Below, in pieces: positions 53,336-62,633 of a DNA stretch of 64,000 bases. Position numbers and translations under genes: made by a program. Below the pieces are notes generated by a model. It was given only the letters and a program-made list of their open reading frames with translations, had not been told where the DNA came from and did no database searches. The first letter of the stretch is position 1. Each line of letters opens with the position of its first letter. This stretch comes from Aquibaculum arenosum (lineage in GTDB: Bacteria; Pseudomonadota; Alphaproteobacteria; Kiloniellales; DSM-21159). The DNA is taken from positions 124,001-188,000 of the forward strand of contig NZ_JARHUD010000006.1 in assembly GCF_029222965.1 (NCBI RefSeq), given 5' to 3'.

Positions 53336-55420
53336 ATGAAACTGCGTGGCCGAAAGCTGCTTGTCTGCGACTGCGAAAAAACCATGCCGTTGAGCGGCGC
53401 GCGCCTTGCAGAGGCTTTGCGCGCGCTCGGCGCCGAGGGAGAGTTGCCGCTTCACACCCAACTCTGCCGCGCTCAGTTGCAGAACTATGAGGCAGCGCTC
53501 AACAGCGGCGAGCCCTTGCTGGTCGCCTGCACCCAAGAAGCCCCCCTCTTCTCGGAGCTGGGTGAGGAGGAGCGGCCAGACGCCGATTTGCGCTTTGCCA
53601 ACATCCGCGAAACCGCAGGCTGGGGCGAGGAAGGCGCAGCTGCGACCGCCAAGATGGCCGCGCTATTGGCTGCTGCAACCCAGGAGGCGAAGCCGGCGCC
53701 GCTGATCTCACTGAAGTCCGAAGGCATCTGCCTGATCTACGGCAAGGACGAGCGGGCGCTCGAGGTCGCGGCCCAGCTCAAGGGCCGCCTGGACGTCACC
53801 GTGCTTCTGCGCGAGGCCAAGGAGATCGCGCCGCCACGGATCATGGATGTGCCGGTGTTCCTCGGCCGCATCGTCGCTGCCAAGGGCTACCTCGGGGACT
53901 TCGGAGTGACCGTGGATGGCTACGCCCCGGCCTCGCCCTCTTCGCGCGAGCGTCTGACCTTCGACGCGCCACGCGACGGTGCCTACAGCGAATGCGATCT
54001 GATCCTCGACCTGACCGGCGGCACGCCGCTCTTCCCGGCCGGCGAACGGCTGGACGGCTATCTGCGCGCCGACCCTGCCGACCCCGTGGCCGTGCAGCGG
54101 GTGGCGCTGGCCGCCAGCGATCTGGTGGGCGAGTTCGAGAAGCCGCGCTACGTGCGCTACGATGCCGAGATCTGCGCCCATGGCCGCAGCCGCAAGACCG
54201 GCTGTCGCCTGTGCCTGGACAACTGCCCGCTTTCAGCCATCACGTCGCTTGGCGAAACTGTCGAAATCGACCCGCATGTCTGCGGCGGCTGCGGCCTCTG
54301 TGCCGCGCTCTGCCCGACGGGGGCGATCGAGTACCAGTTTCCCGCCACCACCAGCCTGTTCGAGCAGGCCCGCAGCCTCCTGGAGTCTTACCGCAAGGCC
54401 GGCGGCGAAGCCCCTGTGCTGTTGCTGCACGACGAGCGCTATGGCGCGGAAGTCATCTCACTGATCGCGCGACATGGCGGCGGACTGCCGGCGCGGGTGC
54501 TGCCGCTGCCGGTCAACGAAGTGACCGAACTGGGCTTCGACTTCTACTTCGACGCCCTGGCCTGGGGCGCGGCGCAAATCGCTCTGCTGGTGGCGCCGGA
54601 GAAGCGCGAGGACGTGCAGGCCCTGGCAGGCACCCTCGGCCTGGTGGAAACGGTGATGGATGGCCTGGGTTATGGCGGTGGGCGCATCCACCTGCTCGAC
54701 CAGCAGGATCCGGATGCGGTGGAAGCGGCGTTGCGTGCGCTGCCGTCCACCGCCGGCGCCGAAGCCGGGCTCTTCCTGCCCATGGGGGGCAAGCGCGCCC
54801 GCGCCTTCCTGGGCCTGCACCACCTCCATGCCAAAGCGCCGCAGCCGGTTGACCAACTGCCGCTGCCGCAAGGCGCGCCCTTCGGCACAATCCACGTGGA
54901 CACCAGCGGCTGCACAATGTGCCAAGCCTGCGTCACCGCCTGTCCGGCCGGCGCGCTGATCGACGATCCGGAAATGCCTTGGCTGGGCTTCATCGAGGAA
55001 AACTGCGTGCAATGCGGCCTGTGCAAGGCGACCTGTCCGGAAAAGGTGATCGCCCTGGAGCCGCGTCTGAACTTCCAGGAGGAGGCGCGCACCGCCCGCG
55101 AGCTCAACCGTGCCACGCCGTTCAACTGCATCCGCTGCGGCAAACCCTTCGGGGTCGGCGCTTCTATCGAGCGCATTGTCGATCGCTTGGCCGGGGCCCA
55201 TTCTATGTTCCAGGACAGCGGCCGAGTCGAGCGCATCATGATGTGCGACGACTGTCGCGTGGTCACCGAGTTCGAGACCAGTACAGCCGCCATCTCCTAC
55301 GGTGAACGCCCTGTTATGCGCACCACGGAAGACGACCTGCGCGAGCGCGAAGTGGAACGCGCCAAGCGGCGTTTGGCCGAAGCCGGAACGGTTAAGTCCA
55401 ACGGATCGTCCGACTCGTGA
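53336..55420 (+). CDS. Four-cluster ferredoxin-like protein of the formate dehydrogenase region
   Basis: The 694-residue product begins KLLVCDCEKTMPLSG, then a long N-terminal region of unknown fold (about 1-280). Four 4Fe-4S motifs follow: CAHGRSRKTGCRLCLDNCPLSAI, CGGCGLCAALCPTGAI, CTMCQACVTACPAGAL and CVQCGLCKATCPEKVI. Near the end CIRCGKPFGVG and CDDCRVV form another Cys-rich site. It looks like a soluble multi-cluster electron carrier, often found near DUF3305/3306 and TorD-like genes. The ATG at 53336 follows GGAGAAGGA. Its stop overlaps the NlpC/P60 start. Confidence 0.82.
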   Translation: MKLRGRKLLVCDCEKTMPLSGARLAEALRALGAEGELPLHTQLCRAQLQNYEAALNSGEPLLVACTQEAPLFSELGEEERPDADLRFANIRETAGWGEEGAAATAKMAALLAAATQEAKPAPLISLKSEGICLIYGKDERALEVAAQLKGRLDVTVLLREAKEIAPPRIMDVPVFLGRIVAAKGYLGDFGVTVDGYAPASPSSRERLTFDAPRDGAYSECDLILDLTGGTPLFPAGERLDGYLRADPADPVAVQRVALAASDLVGEFEKPRYVRYDAEICAHGRSRKTGCRLCLDNCPLSAITSLGETVEIDPHVCGGCGLCAALCPTGAIEYQFPATTSLFEQARSLLESYRKAGGEAPVLLLHDERYGAEVISLIARHGGGLPARVLPLPVNEVTELGFDFYFDALAWGAAQIALLVAPEKREDVQALAGTLGLVETVMDGLGYGGGRIHLLDQQDPDAVEAALRALPSTAGAEAGLFLPMGGKRARAFLGLHHLHAKAPQPVDQLPLPQGAPFGTIHVDTSGCTMCQACVTACPAGALIDDPEMPWLGFIEENCVQCGLCKATCPEKVIALEPRLNFQEEARTARELNRATPFNCIRCGKPFGVGASIERIVDRLAGAHSMFQDSGRVERIMMCDDCRVVTEFETSTAAISYGERPVMRTTEDDLREREVERAKRRLAEAGTVKSNGSSDS

Positions 55421-56271
55421 CCGACGCGCCTTTGGACCCACGCCTCCACGCCTACCGCGCCGACCTGGCGGACGCCCGGCTGCGCGGACGGGTCGAGGCT
55501 CAGCGCTTCACGGAGGGCAGCCCGGCGACCCTCTGTGTCGGCTGTGCCGACCTAAAGCCCATGCCCTCAGCCCAGGCCGGCAACGACAGTCAGTTGCTCT
55601 TCGGGGAAAGGCTGCGGGTGTTCGACCGCACGGACGGCTGGGCCTGGGTTCAGAACGAGAGCGACGGCTATGTGGGCTGGGTGCGCGAAAGCACTCTCGG
55701 TCCGCTGCGTGCGGCGCCCGATCATCGCGTGGCGGCGCTGCGCACGCCGCTGCTTCCGGAGCCGGACGTCAAGGCACCACCGCTTGATCTCTTGTCCTTC
55801 GCCTCCGTCCTGCGAGTCACGCGCTATAGCGGGTCCTATGCGGAGATCGAGGGCGGCGGCTGGATCTTTGCGGCACATCTGGCCCCGAGCGATAAAGCCG
55901 ATAGCGACTATATCGCCACGGCCCGGCGCTTCCTGGGGCTGCCCTACCTCTGGGGCGGTCGCAGCAGCCTGGGGCTGGACTGCTCTGCACTGGTCCAACT
56001 CGCACTGGGCGCCGCCGGCCTCGTCCTGCCGCGGGACAGCGACCAGCAAGAGACTTGCGAAGCATCGGGGCGCCAACTGCCGCCCGACGCACAGCGCCAG
56101 CGGGGCGACCTGCTCTACTGGCCCGGCCACGTGGCGCTGGCGCTGGATGCGGAGCGGGTGCTGCATGCCACCGGTGGGCCCATGCTGGTGGTCGAAGAAC
56201 CCTTCGCGGCAATCGATGCCCGCGTTCAGGTCGAGCGCGGCCGCGGACTGCGCTGCATTCGCCGTCCCTGA
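55417..56271 (+). CDS. NlpC/P60 family cysteine peptidase with SH3 domains
   Basis: The 284-residue product has two bacterial SH3-like domains (about 45-150) and a C-terminal NlpC/P60 domain with the catalytic Cys in GLDCSALVQLAL, His in YWPGHVALALD and a third residue in the following strand. It cleaves peptide crosslinks in peptidoglycan (dipeptidyl endopeptidase type). There is no obvious signal peptide; the GTG start overlaps the previous stop, so coupling is likely. It is convergent with trkH. Confidence 0.9.
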   Translation: MTDAPLDPRLHAYRADLADARLRGRVEAQRFTEGSPATLCVGCADLKPMPSAQAGNDSQLLFGERLRVFDRTDGWAWVQNESDGYVGWVRESTLGPLRAAPDHRVAALRTPLLPEPDVKAPPLDLLSFASVLRVTRYSGSYAEIEGGGWIFAAHLAPSDKADSDYIATARRFLGLPYLWGGRSSLGLDCSALVQLALGAAGLVLPRDSDQQETCEASGRQLPPDAQRQRGDLLYWPGHVALALDAERVLHATGGPMLVVEEPFAAIDARVQVERGRGLRCIRRP

Positions 56272-56288
56272 CGCCTCTCCTGCAGCCC

Positions 56289-57737
56289 CTATCCGCGCCA
56301 GAAGCGCGGCATCACCAAAACCAGCAGGGTGAAGAGCTCCAGCCGACCCAGCAGCATGCCCAGACAGAGCAGCCACTTCGCCATGTCTGGCAAGGCGCGG
56401 TAGGTGCCGGTGGGGCCGACCACATCCCCCAGACCCGGCCCGACGTTCGTAACTGCGCTGGCCGAGGCGCTGATCGAGGTCACGAAATCCAGCCCCAGCG
56501 CCGCCAGGGCCAGGGCGAGAGCGGCCACGGTTACGAAGAACAGCAGCACGAAGGCGGCGACTGAGGAGCGCACCGGCTCGTCAATCTGCCGGCGGTTGTA
56601 GAGCACCAGCAGCACGGCATTGGGGTGGGTAAGACGCTTGAGCTGCATCAGGGCCGATTGCGTCAGCACGTAGAGCCGGTAGGTCTTGATCGAGCCCGAG
56701 GTGGACCCCGAGCAGCCGCCGAGAAACATTAGGAAGAAGAAGGTGACGACCGCCCAATCTCCCCAGAGACTGTAATTTTCCGAGAAGAAGCCGGTGGTGG
56801 TGACCACCGAAACCACGTTGACCGCCGCCACCGTCAAGGCCTCCCCGGGCGCACGTCCAGCCTCCAGCCAAAGCCGCAGCGCCGCATAAAGCACCAGGGC
56901 ACAGAGCAGCGCCAGCAGCCAGCGGACCTGCGGATCGCGCCACAAGGCAACCGGGCGCCCGCGCAGTGCCTGAACGTAGAGCACGAAGGGCATTGCCCCG
57001 GCCAACATGAAGACCACGGCAGTCCACTGCACCGCCGGCTGCGGCCAGTGGCCCAGCGAGGCATCCATCGTGGAGAAGCCGCCGGTGGAGATGGTGGCCA
57101 TGGCATGCACCAGCGCGTCGAACAGGCCCATGCCGGCGGCCCAGTAGGCCAGCAGGCACAGAAAGGTCAGCGACAGATAACACTCGACGATCAGGATGCT
57201 GAAATCGCTAACCCGCAGGCTGACATGGTGACGCTCCGGGCGCTCGGACCGAAAGAGCTGCATGCCACCCACCTGCAGGAAGGGCAGGATGGCCACCGCC
57301 ATGATGATCACGGCCGCCCCGCCCAACCATTGCAGGATGCCGCGCCAGAGCAGCAGGCTGCGCGGCAGCTCGTCCAATCCGTGGAGCACGGTTGCGCCGG
57401 TGGTGGTCAGGCCCGAGGTGGCCTCGAACAGCGCATCGGCAAACCCTACCCCTTGCAGCCCAGCCAGAAGGAAAGGCAGCGACGCAAAGGCAGACGCCAG
57501 CGCCCAAGCCAGCGCCGTCAGCAGAAAGGCCTGGCGGATGTTGAGCCTGGTCTCCTCGCCGCGGCTGCTCAAATAGAGGGCACCGGCGAAGGTGATGGTC
57601 AACGCCGAGGAGGCCGCGAAAATCTGCCAGCCATCCGAACCTTCCGCCAGACCGACCACCGCAGGCAACAGCATGGCCGCGCCCAGCGTGAGCAGCAGCA
57701 GGCTGAGCAGATGCAGCACCGGGCGGAACACGAGCAT
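56289..57737 (-). CDS. trkH: TrkH-family potassium uptake subunit
   Basis: The 482-residue membrane protein has four MPM repeats. Pore-lining selectivity segments include ATSGLTTTGATVL, ATISTGGFSTMDA, VVTTTGFFSEN and SAVTNVGPGLGDV, each with the TxG/NxG residues. The SGSTSGSIKTYRL loop and the end LGRLELFTLLVLVMPRFWR match TrkH/TrkG. It needs the peripheral TrkA subunit, which is not encoded here. Potassium uptake under osmotic stress would fit the ectoine genes nearby. The start is the ATG at 57737. Confidence 0.92.
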   Translation of the reverse strand: MLVFRPVLHLLSLLLLTLGAAMLLPAVVGLAEGSDGWQIFAASSALTITFAGALYLSSRGEETRLNIRQAFLLTALAWALASAFASLPFLLAGLQGVGFADALFEATSGLTTTGATVLHGLDELPRSLLLWRGILQWLGGAAVIIMAVAILPFLQVGGMQLFRSERPERHHVSLRVSDFSILIVECYLSLTFLCLLAYWAAGMGLFDALVHAMATISTGGFSTMDASLGHWPQPAVQWTAVVFMLAGAMPFVLYVQALRGRPVALWRDPQVRWLLALLCALVLYAALRLWLEAGRAPGEALTVAAVNVVSVVTTTGFFSENYSLWGDWAVVTFFFLMFLGGCSGSTSGSIKTYRLYVLTQSALMQLKRLTHPNAVLLVLYNRRQIDEPVRSSVAAFVLLFFVTVAALALALAALGLDFVTSISASASAVTNVGPGLGDVVGPTGTYRALPDMAKWLLCLGMLLGRLELFTLLVLVMPRFWRG

Positions 57738-57867
57738 CGCGGCGAAGAACCCCTCACTCCCAGCCCCAAACGCCGGTGCCGGGCCGCCGCACTTTCGGGC
57801 GGCAGGGCGCGGAAGGCAAATCTAAACTTGGCCGCGACCCGTTCCGCTGCCCGCTGCCGGTGCGGTG

Positions 57868-59025
57868 CTACTTCACGAAAACTTGGCGAGGGAAGTCGAA
57901 AAGCGATTCGCAGCCATCCGCGGTCACCCGCACGGTCTCGGACAAGCCGACGCCGGCCATGCCGGGCACCTGCACCCAGGGGATCAGATGGAAGGTCATG
58001 TTCTCTTCCAGCAGCCGCTCCTGCCCTTCCAGCAGAGAGAGGATATGCCCTTCGCCCCAGTCAGGTGCGAAGGCGAGGCCAATGGAATAGCCGGTGCGTG
58101 AGGACTGGGCGCTGTCTGGTGCACCTTCGCGGATCACCGCTCTGGCCACGCGGTCCACCTCCTGGGCCGGCACTCCCGGCTTGATCGTCTCCATGGTGGC
58201 CCGCATGGCATCGCGCACCACGGCTTCGGCACGCCGCACGGCATCCGGTGCATCCCCGACAAAGACGGTGCGCATCATGGCCGTGTGATAGCGGGCAATG
58301 CAGCCGCCGACTTCAAGAAACACAGCCTCGTTGGGCTCGATGCGCCGGCCCATCCAGGTGGCGTGTCCGATGGAACCGCGCCAGCCCGAAGCAATAAAGG
58401 GCGCAATCGCAGGGTACTCGCTGCCCGCCTTGGTCATGGCCCATTGGATTTCCGCCGCAACGTCGTTCTCGGTCGCACCGGCCGAAATAGCGTCGATGCC
58501 GGCCTGCATGCCGGCTTCGGTGGTACGCGCCGACTGCCGCATCACTTCGATTTCATCGTCGGATTTGACCAGGCGCAGGTCCTCGACGATCCCATAGGCA
58601 TCGACGAAACTCGCGTTCGGCAAGGCTTCACAGCAGACATCCTGCTCGCTGGCACGGAAGAAGTAGCTGTGCCGCTCGTAGCCGAGGCGCCCTTCGCCCA
58701 GCCCCTGCTCGTCGATGCGCCTGGCCAGTTCCAGGGCCGGGCTTTCGAAGTCATCGTAGGGGAAGGACGAGGAGACCCAGGTGTAGGTCTGGACGTTCGA
58801 ATCCTCGAGGCGGCGCGTCACGAAGAAGACCTCGCCCTCCAGCGGCACCACCAGGGCCTGGAACCAGTAGTAACCCGGCGTGTGATAACCGGTGAGATAG
58901 CAGAGGTTTTCCGGCGTCGTGACAATCAGCGCATCGAGCTCGCGCCGGGCCATCGCCCGCCGCAAGGTCGCCAAACGCCGGACGTACTCGGCCATCGTGA
59001 AAACCAGATCCTCGCGCTGCCGCAT
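57868..59025 (-). CDS. Creatinase-type M24 hydrolase, candidate ectoine hydrolase (DoeA-like)
   Basis: The 385-residue product from ATG 59025 (AAGGGAAGG upstream) has an N-terminal creatinase domain (NLCYLTGYHTPGYYWFQALVV) and a C-terminal pita-bread M24 fold. The metal-binding Asp pair of aminopeptidase P is absent: the first is Glu (FLEVGG) and the second Ala (ARYHTAMMRT), as in creatinase. The stretch TGYSIGLAFAPDWGEGH also matches the ectoine hydrolase DoeA/EutD group. Next to DoeB-, EutB- and Lrp-like genes, ring opening of ectoine is the likely role. It is divergent from a GntR gene across shared 15-bp repeats. Confidence 0.78.
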   Translation of the reverse strand: MRQREDLVFTMAEYVRRLATLRRAMARRELDALIVTTPENLCYLTGYHTPGYYWFQALVVPLEGEVFFVTRRLEDSNVQTYTWVSSSFPYDDFESPALELARRIDEQGLGEGRLGYERHSYFFRASEQDVCCEALPNASFVDAYGIVEDLRLVKSDDEIEVMRQSARTTEAGMQAGIDAISAGATENDVAAEIQWAMTKAGSEYPAIAPFIASGWRGSIGHATWMGRRIEPNEAVFLEVGGCIARYHTAMMRTVFVGDAPDAVRRAEAVVRDAMRATMETIKPGVPAQEVDRVARAVIREGAPDSAQSSRTGYSIGLAFAPDWGEGHILSLLEGQERLLEENMTFHLIPWVQVPGMAGVGLSETVRVTADGCESLFDFPRQVFVK

Positions 59026-59359
59026 CTTGGCCTTCCCTTGAAACTGCCGACCCGCCCGAGCTTGCGGCGCCGGGTCGCATTGAGTTGGATACATCTCTTG
59101 CTACACCGGCTCTCGTTTGCAGAGCAATCAAGATTTTTCGCACCATTGACGAGAGGGTGTTGCCGGAGATGTATCCAACTATTGCGCAACGATGCAAGCG
59201 CCCGTATTTTCCAGGCGCATCGCTGCTGACGGATCGCCCCTTGAGGGTGCCGTTGACGGCACTTTTCTGCGCATTAGCGAGACCGGCCATGATGATGAAA
59301 GTGCTTCGAGATGATGTCGCTTTAAGCCTGAGTCATTGCGCCGGAACACCCGTCCGCTG
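59026..59359. other. Divergent control region of the ectoine-use cluster
   Basis: About 330 bases between the divergent hydrolase and regulator genes. It holds the inverted 15-bp repeat listed separately. No gene is visible. Confidence 0.6.
59083..59180. promoter_or_regulatory. Inverted pair of 15-bp repeats, candidate GntR operators
   Basis: AGTTGGATACATCTC (59083-59097) and its exact reverse complement GAGATGTATCCAACT (59166-59180) are 83 bases apart centre to centre. Two copies flank the likely promoters of the hydrolase and the GntR gene, and could be bridged by a dimeric or tetrameric regulator. Confidence 0.6.
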
Positions 59360-60079
59360 ATGGCGCGTAGCCGCCGCGCCTCTGCCTCCGCCCGCCTGAC
59401 CGCCAAGGCTCACTCGGCGCGCGAGCGCTTCGATTTCATGTTCCAGGAGCTGCGCGAGCGCATCTGCCTGCTGCAGTATCCACCCGGCGAGGCCTTGAGC
59501 GAGGAAGCGCTGGCGAAGGAGTTCGGGGTCAGCCGCACCCCGATCCGGCGGGTGCTGGGTCGACTGGAGGCTGCCGGGTTGGTGGAAAGCCGGCACGGCG
59601 TGGGCACCTTGGTCACGGTGATTGACCAAGTGGAGTTGGAGCAGGTCTACACCCTGCGCATGCGCCTTGCCGAACTGATGGGCGAGCTCGACCCTCGCTG
59701 CGCCACAGCGGAGGAGCTGGCGACGCTACGCGGCTTGATAGACCGCTGCGAGTCCCTCTGCGATGCCCCCAACGAGCCGGAGTTCTGCCGCATCAACATG
59801 GCCTTCAACCAGCTGCTGATCACGCTCATTGGCAACTCGGCGCTGCGCGACGTCACCGAACAGCTCTATTACCGCTCCTCGCGCTTCTTTCTCTATGCGC
59901 TGCCGGGCATGGACTTCCCCGAGGAGATCGACATATTCCGGGGCGAGATGGCGGAGATTCTGACGGCTCTGGAGCGCGGCGACCTGCGCGCTGTTGCTTT
60001 CCATCGGCGCAACCACATTGCCAACAGCTACTACCGGATCATCCGCGACCGGCATGCCCCAGAAACGGAGGCCGACTGA
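59360..60079 (+). CDS. GntR-family (FCD) transcriptional regulator
   Basis: The 239-residue product from ATG 59360 has a winged-helix N-terminal domain (ELRERICLLQYPPGEALSEEALAKEFGVSRTPIRRVLGRLEAAGLV, with Arg-Thr-Pro of the recognition helix) and an FCD effector domain. The FCD metal/ligand His and Asp lie in FCRINMAFNQLLITLIGNS and FHRRNHIAN. It likely represses the hydrolase and its own operon until ectoine or a derivative is bound. The binding target is probably the inverted 15-bp repeat upstream. The dehydratase gene follows after one base. Confidence 0.88.
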   Translation: MARSRRASASARLTAKAHSARERFDFMFQELRERICLLQYPPGEALSEEALAKEFGVSRTPIRRVLGRLEAAGLVESRHGVGTLVTVIDQVELEQVYTLRMRLAELMGELDPRCATAEELATLRGLIDRCESLCDAPNEPEFCRINMAFNQLLITLIGNSALRDVTEQLYYRSSRFFLYALPGMDFPEEIDIFRGEMAEILTALERGDLRAVAFHRRNHIANSYYRIIRDRHAPETEAD

Positions 60080-60080
60080 C

Positions 60081-61052
60081 ATGACGGCACTGCCCCTGCC
60101 CTCCCTGCGCGACGTCCATCTCGCGCGCCGCCGCACCGCCGGCCTGCTGCGCCGCACGCCCCTGGTGCAGGGCGAAGCGCTCAGCGAAGCAAACGGCGCG
60201 CCAGTGTATCTCAAGCTGGAAAGCCTGCAGGAAACTGGCGCCTTCAAACTGCGCGGCGCCACCAACCGGCTGCTCTGCCTCAGCGAGGAGGAGCGAGCGC
60301 GTGGCGTGGTCACCGTCTCCACCGGAAATCACGGCCGCGCCGTGGCCTTTGCCGCCCGGCGCCTGGGCCTGCGCGCCGTGGTCTGCCTCTCGGAACTGGT
60401 GCCCGAGAACAAGCGCGCCGCTATTCGGGCCCTGGGCGCCGAACTGTGCGTCATCGGGCGCAGCCAGGACGAGGCGGAAGTGGAGGCCAAGCGACTGGTC
60501 CAAGAGGAAGGCATGGTCTACGTCCCGCCCTTCGACGACCCGCACATCATCAGCGGCCAGGGCACGCTGGGGCTGGAGATTGTGGAGGACCTCCCCGAGG
60601 TGGAGGAGGTGCTGATCCCGCTTTCAGGCGGCGGCCTGCTTGCCGGGATTGCGCTCGCGATCAAGGGGTCGCTCCCGAATACACGGGTGGTCGGACTCTC
60701 GATGGAGCGGGGGCCGGCCATGTATCATAGCTTGCAGGCTGGAAAGCCGGTGGCCGTCACCGAAGAGGAAAGTCTGGCCGACAGCCTGGGCGGCGGCATC
60801 GGCCTGGACAATCGCTATACCTTCCCGCTGGTGCGCGATCTTGTGGATGACGTGGTGCTGCTGAGCGAGGCCGAGATTGCCGCCGGCATGCGCCACCTCT
60901 TCCACGAGGAACGCCTGGTGAGTGAGGGGGGCGCTGCGGTGGGCGTGGCAGCCCTGCTGGCCGGCAAAGCCGGGGGCGAGGGTCGGACGACGGCCACCAT
61001 CATCAGCGGCTGCAATGTGGACATGAAGGCCTTCCTCGCCGTGGTGAGCTGA
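60081..61052 (+). CDS. eutB: EutB-like PLP-dependent dehydratase (hydroxyectoine utilisation)
   Basis: The 323-residue product is a fold-type II PLP enzyme related to threonine dehydratase. PLP Lys is in LQETGAFKLRGATNRLL (Lys in FKLRGA), and the phosphate-binding loop is SGGGLLAG. It opens with ALPLPSLRDVHLARRRTAGLLRRTPLV. The closest recognised family is the hydroxyectoine-utilisation dehydratase EutB. It should deaminate/dehydrate a hydroxylated diaminobutyrate intermediate. The partner EutC is not in the window. It lies in an operon with the GntR gene and the deacetylase. Confidence 0.78.
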   Translation: MTALPLPSLRDVHLARRRTAGLLRRTPLVQGEALSEANGAPVYLKLESLQETGAFKLRGATNRLLCLSEEERARGVVTVSTGNHGRAVAFAARRLGLRAVVCLSELVPENKRAAIRALGAELCVIGRSQDEAEVEAKRLVQEEGMVYVPPFDDPHIISGQGTLGLEIVEDLPEVEEVLIPLSGGGLLAGIALAIKGSLPNTRVVGLSMERGPAMYHSLQAGKPVAVTEEESLADSLGGGIGLDNRYTFPLVRDLVDDVVLLSEAEIAAGMRHLFHEERLVSEGGAAVGVAALLAGKAGGEGRTTATIISGCNVDMKAFLAVVS

Positions 61053-61077
61053 AGGCAGGATTCGGGAGCAAAGCATC

Positions 61078-62115
61078 ATGGATGGATCGTCCACCTCAAC
61101 GGCGCCAGTGCGCGTCACCGCCTCCATCCCAGTGGGGACACCGGGCAAGCACCGGGGCTTCCTCACCATTCCCCATTCGCGCGATGAGTCGGCCTGGGGT
61201 TCGATCCAGATGCCCATCATCTCGATCGCCAATGGTGAGGGGCCGACGCTGCTCTTCACCGCCGGCAGCCATGGCGACGAGTACGAGGGGCAGATCGCGC
61301 TCATGAAGGCGGCGCAGTGGCTGGAGCCGGAGATGATCCGCGGGCGGGTCATCCTGCTGCCCTCGCTCAACCACCCCGCGGTGTGCTCTGCGACCCGTCT
61401 CTCGCCCATCGACGGCCTCAACATGAACCGGGTTTTTCCGGGACAGCGCGACGGGACGGTCACGCAGATGATCGCCCACTATGTCTACAGCGAGCTTCTG
61501 CCCTTGGTCGATGTGGTGGTCGATCTGCATTCCGGCGGCAAAACGCTGGAGTTCGTGCCCAGCGTGATCATGCACGCCCTGCCCGACTCGGACCTGCACG
61601 CCCGCACCCTGGCCGCGCTCAAGGCCTTCGATGCGCCGGCGGCGGCGATCCTGACCGAGCTCGACAGCGAGGGTATGCTGGATACCGCAGTGGAAACCTT
61701 GGGCAAGGTCTTCATCTCCACCGAATTGGGCGGCGCCGGAACCGCTACCGCCAGCAGCGTCGCCGTCGCCGAGCGGGGGGTGCATAACCTTTTGCGGCAC
61801 TTCGACGTACTCCAGGAAGACAGGCAGTCCGATCACCGCGGGAGGGCCGAGCCAGGGCGCATCCTCCACACGCCGGAAGGCGGCGCCTTCGTGATCTCCC
61901 GCGATGCCGGGATCCTGGAAATGCTGGTGGACCTGGGCGACGAGGTCGTAGCCGGCCAGGCCATCTGTCAGGTGCATCACTTTGAAGATGTGGACCGCCC
62001 GCCCTCGGTTTATCGCAGCGCCATCGACGGCATACTCTGGTGCCGGCACGTGCCGGGGCTGGTGGCCCGCGGCGATTGCGTCGCGGTGATCGCCAGCGAC
62101 TATCCCCAGAGCTGA
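61078..62115 (+). CDS. doeB: DoeB/EutE-like N-acetyl-diaminobutyrate deacetylase
   Basis: The 345-residue product is a zinc-dependent succinylglutamate desuccinylase/aspartoacylase-family enzyme. It has the metal motif TAGSHGDEYEGQIAL (HxxE), and VDLHSGGKTLEFVPS with the third His. The N-terminal TASIPVGTPGKHRGFLTIPHSRDESAWG matches the ectoine-degradation deacetylase DoeB (EutE). It removes acetate from N-alpha-acetyl-L-2,4-diaminobutyrate, the product of ectoine hydrolase. It follows eutB by 25 bases. Confidence 0.85.
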   Translation: MDGSSTSTAPVRVTASIPVGTPGKHRGFLTIPHSRDESAWGSIQMPIISIANGEGPTLLFTAGSHGDEYEGQIALMKAAQWLEPEMIRGRVILLPSLNHPAVCSATRLSPIDGLNMNRVFPGQRDGTVTQMIAHYVYSELLPLVDVVVDLHSGGKTLEFVPSVIMHALPDSDLHARTLAALKAFDAPAAAILTELDSEGMLDTAVETLGKVFISTELGGAGTATASSVAVAERGVHNLLRHFDVLQEDRQSDHRGRAEPGRILHTPEGGAFVISRDAGILEMLVDLGDEVVAGQAICQVHHFEDVDRPPSVYRSAIDGILWCRHVPGLVARGDCVAVIASDYPQS

Positions 62116-62126
62116 TCCCCGCTCTC

Positions 62127-62633
62127 ATGTCCGCGCGCCTCGACGACCGCGACCTGGCCATCCTTTCCGTCCTGCAGCGCGAGGGCCGGATCACCAACCA
62201 GCGCCTCGCCGAGCGCATCCACCTCTCGCCCAGCGCCTGTCTGGAGCGGCTAAAGCGGCTGGAGAAGGCGGGAATCGTCACAGGCTATCGTGGCGAGGTG
62301 GCGCTCGAGCGGGTGCTGCGCTGCTCCACCGTCTACGTCGAGGTGACGCTCAAGCGCCACGAGGCCCAGGACTTCGCGCGTTTCGAGGCGGCGGTGCGAG
62401 ACACGCCCGAAGTGGTGGAGTGCCATGCCATCGGCGGCGGCAGCGACTACCTGATGAAGGTGCTGGCGCTCGACATTGCGCACTACCAGGAACTGATCGA
62501 CCGCCTGCTGGCCGCCGACATCGGCATCGGCCGCTACTTCACCTACGTGGTCACCAAGCCCATCAAGCGCGCCGCCCCCCTGCCCCTGGAGCACCTGCTC
62601 GCAGAATCCCAGCGACGCGAGGAGGGACTGTAG
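62127..62633 (+). CDS. Lrp/AsnC-family regulator (DoeX-like)
   Basis: The 168-residue product from ATG 62127 has the Lrp helix-turn-helix (DLAILSVLQREGRITNQRLAERIHLSPSACLERLKRLEKAG) and the C-terminal RAM effector domain (YVEVTL and ECHAIGGGSDYLMKVLALD). It lies 11 bases after doeB, as DoeX does in known ectoine-catabolic clusters. It probably senses an ectoine-derived amino acid. An AT-rich palindrome lies just downstream, before the ABC transporter gene. Confidence 0.85.
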   Translation: MSARLDDRDLAILSVLQREGRITNQRLAERIHLSPSACLERLKRLEKAGIVTGYRGEVALERVLRCSTVYVEVTLKRHEAQDFARFEAAVRDTPEVVECHAIGGGSDYLMKVLALDIAHYQELIDRLLAADIGIGRYFTYVVTKPIKRAAPLPLEHLLAESQRREEGL

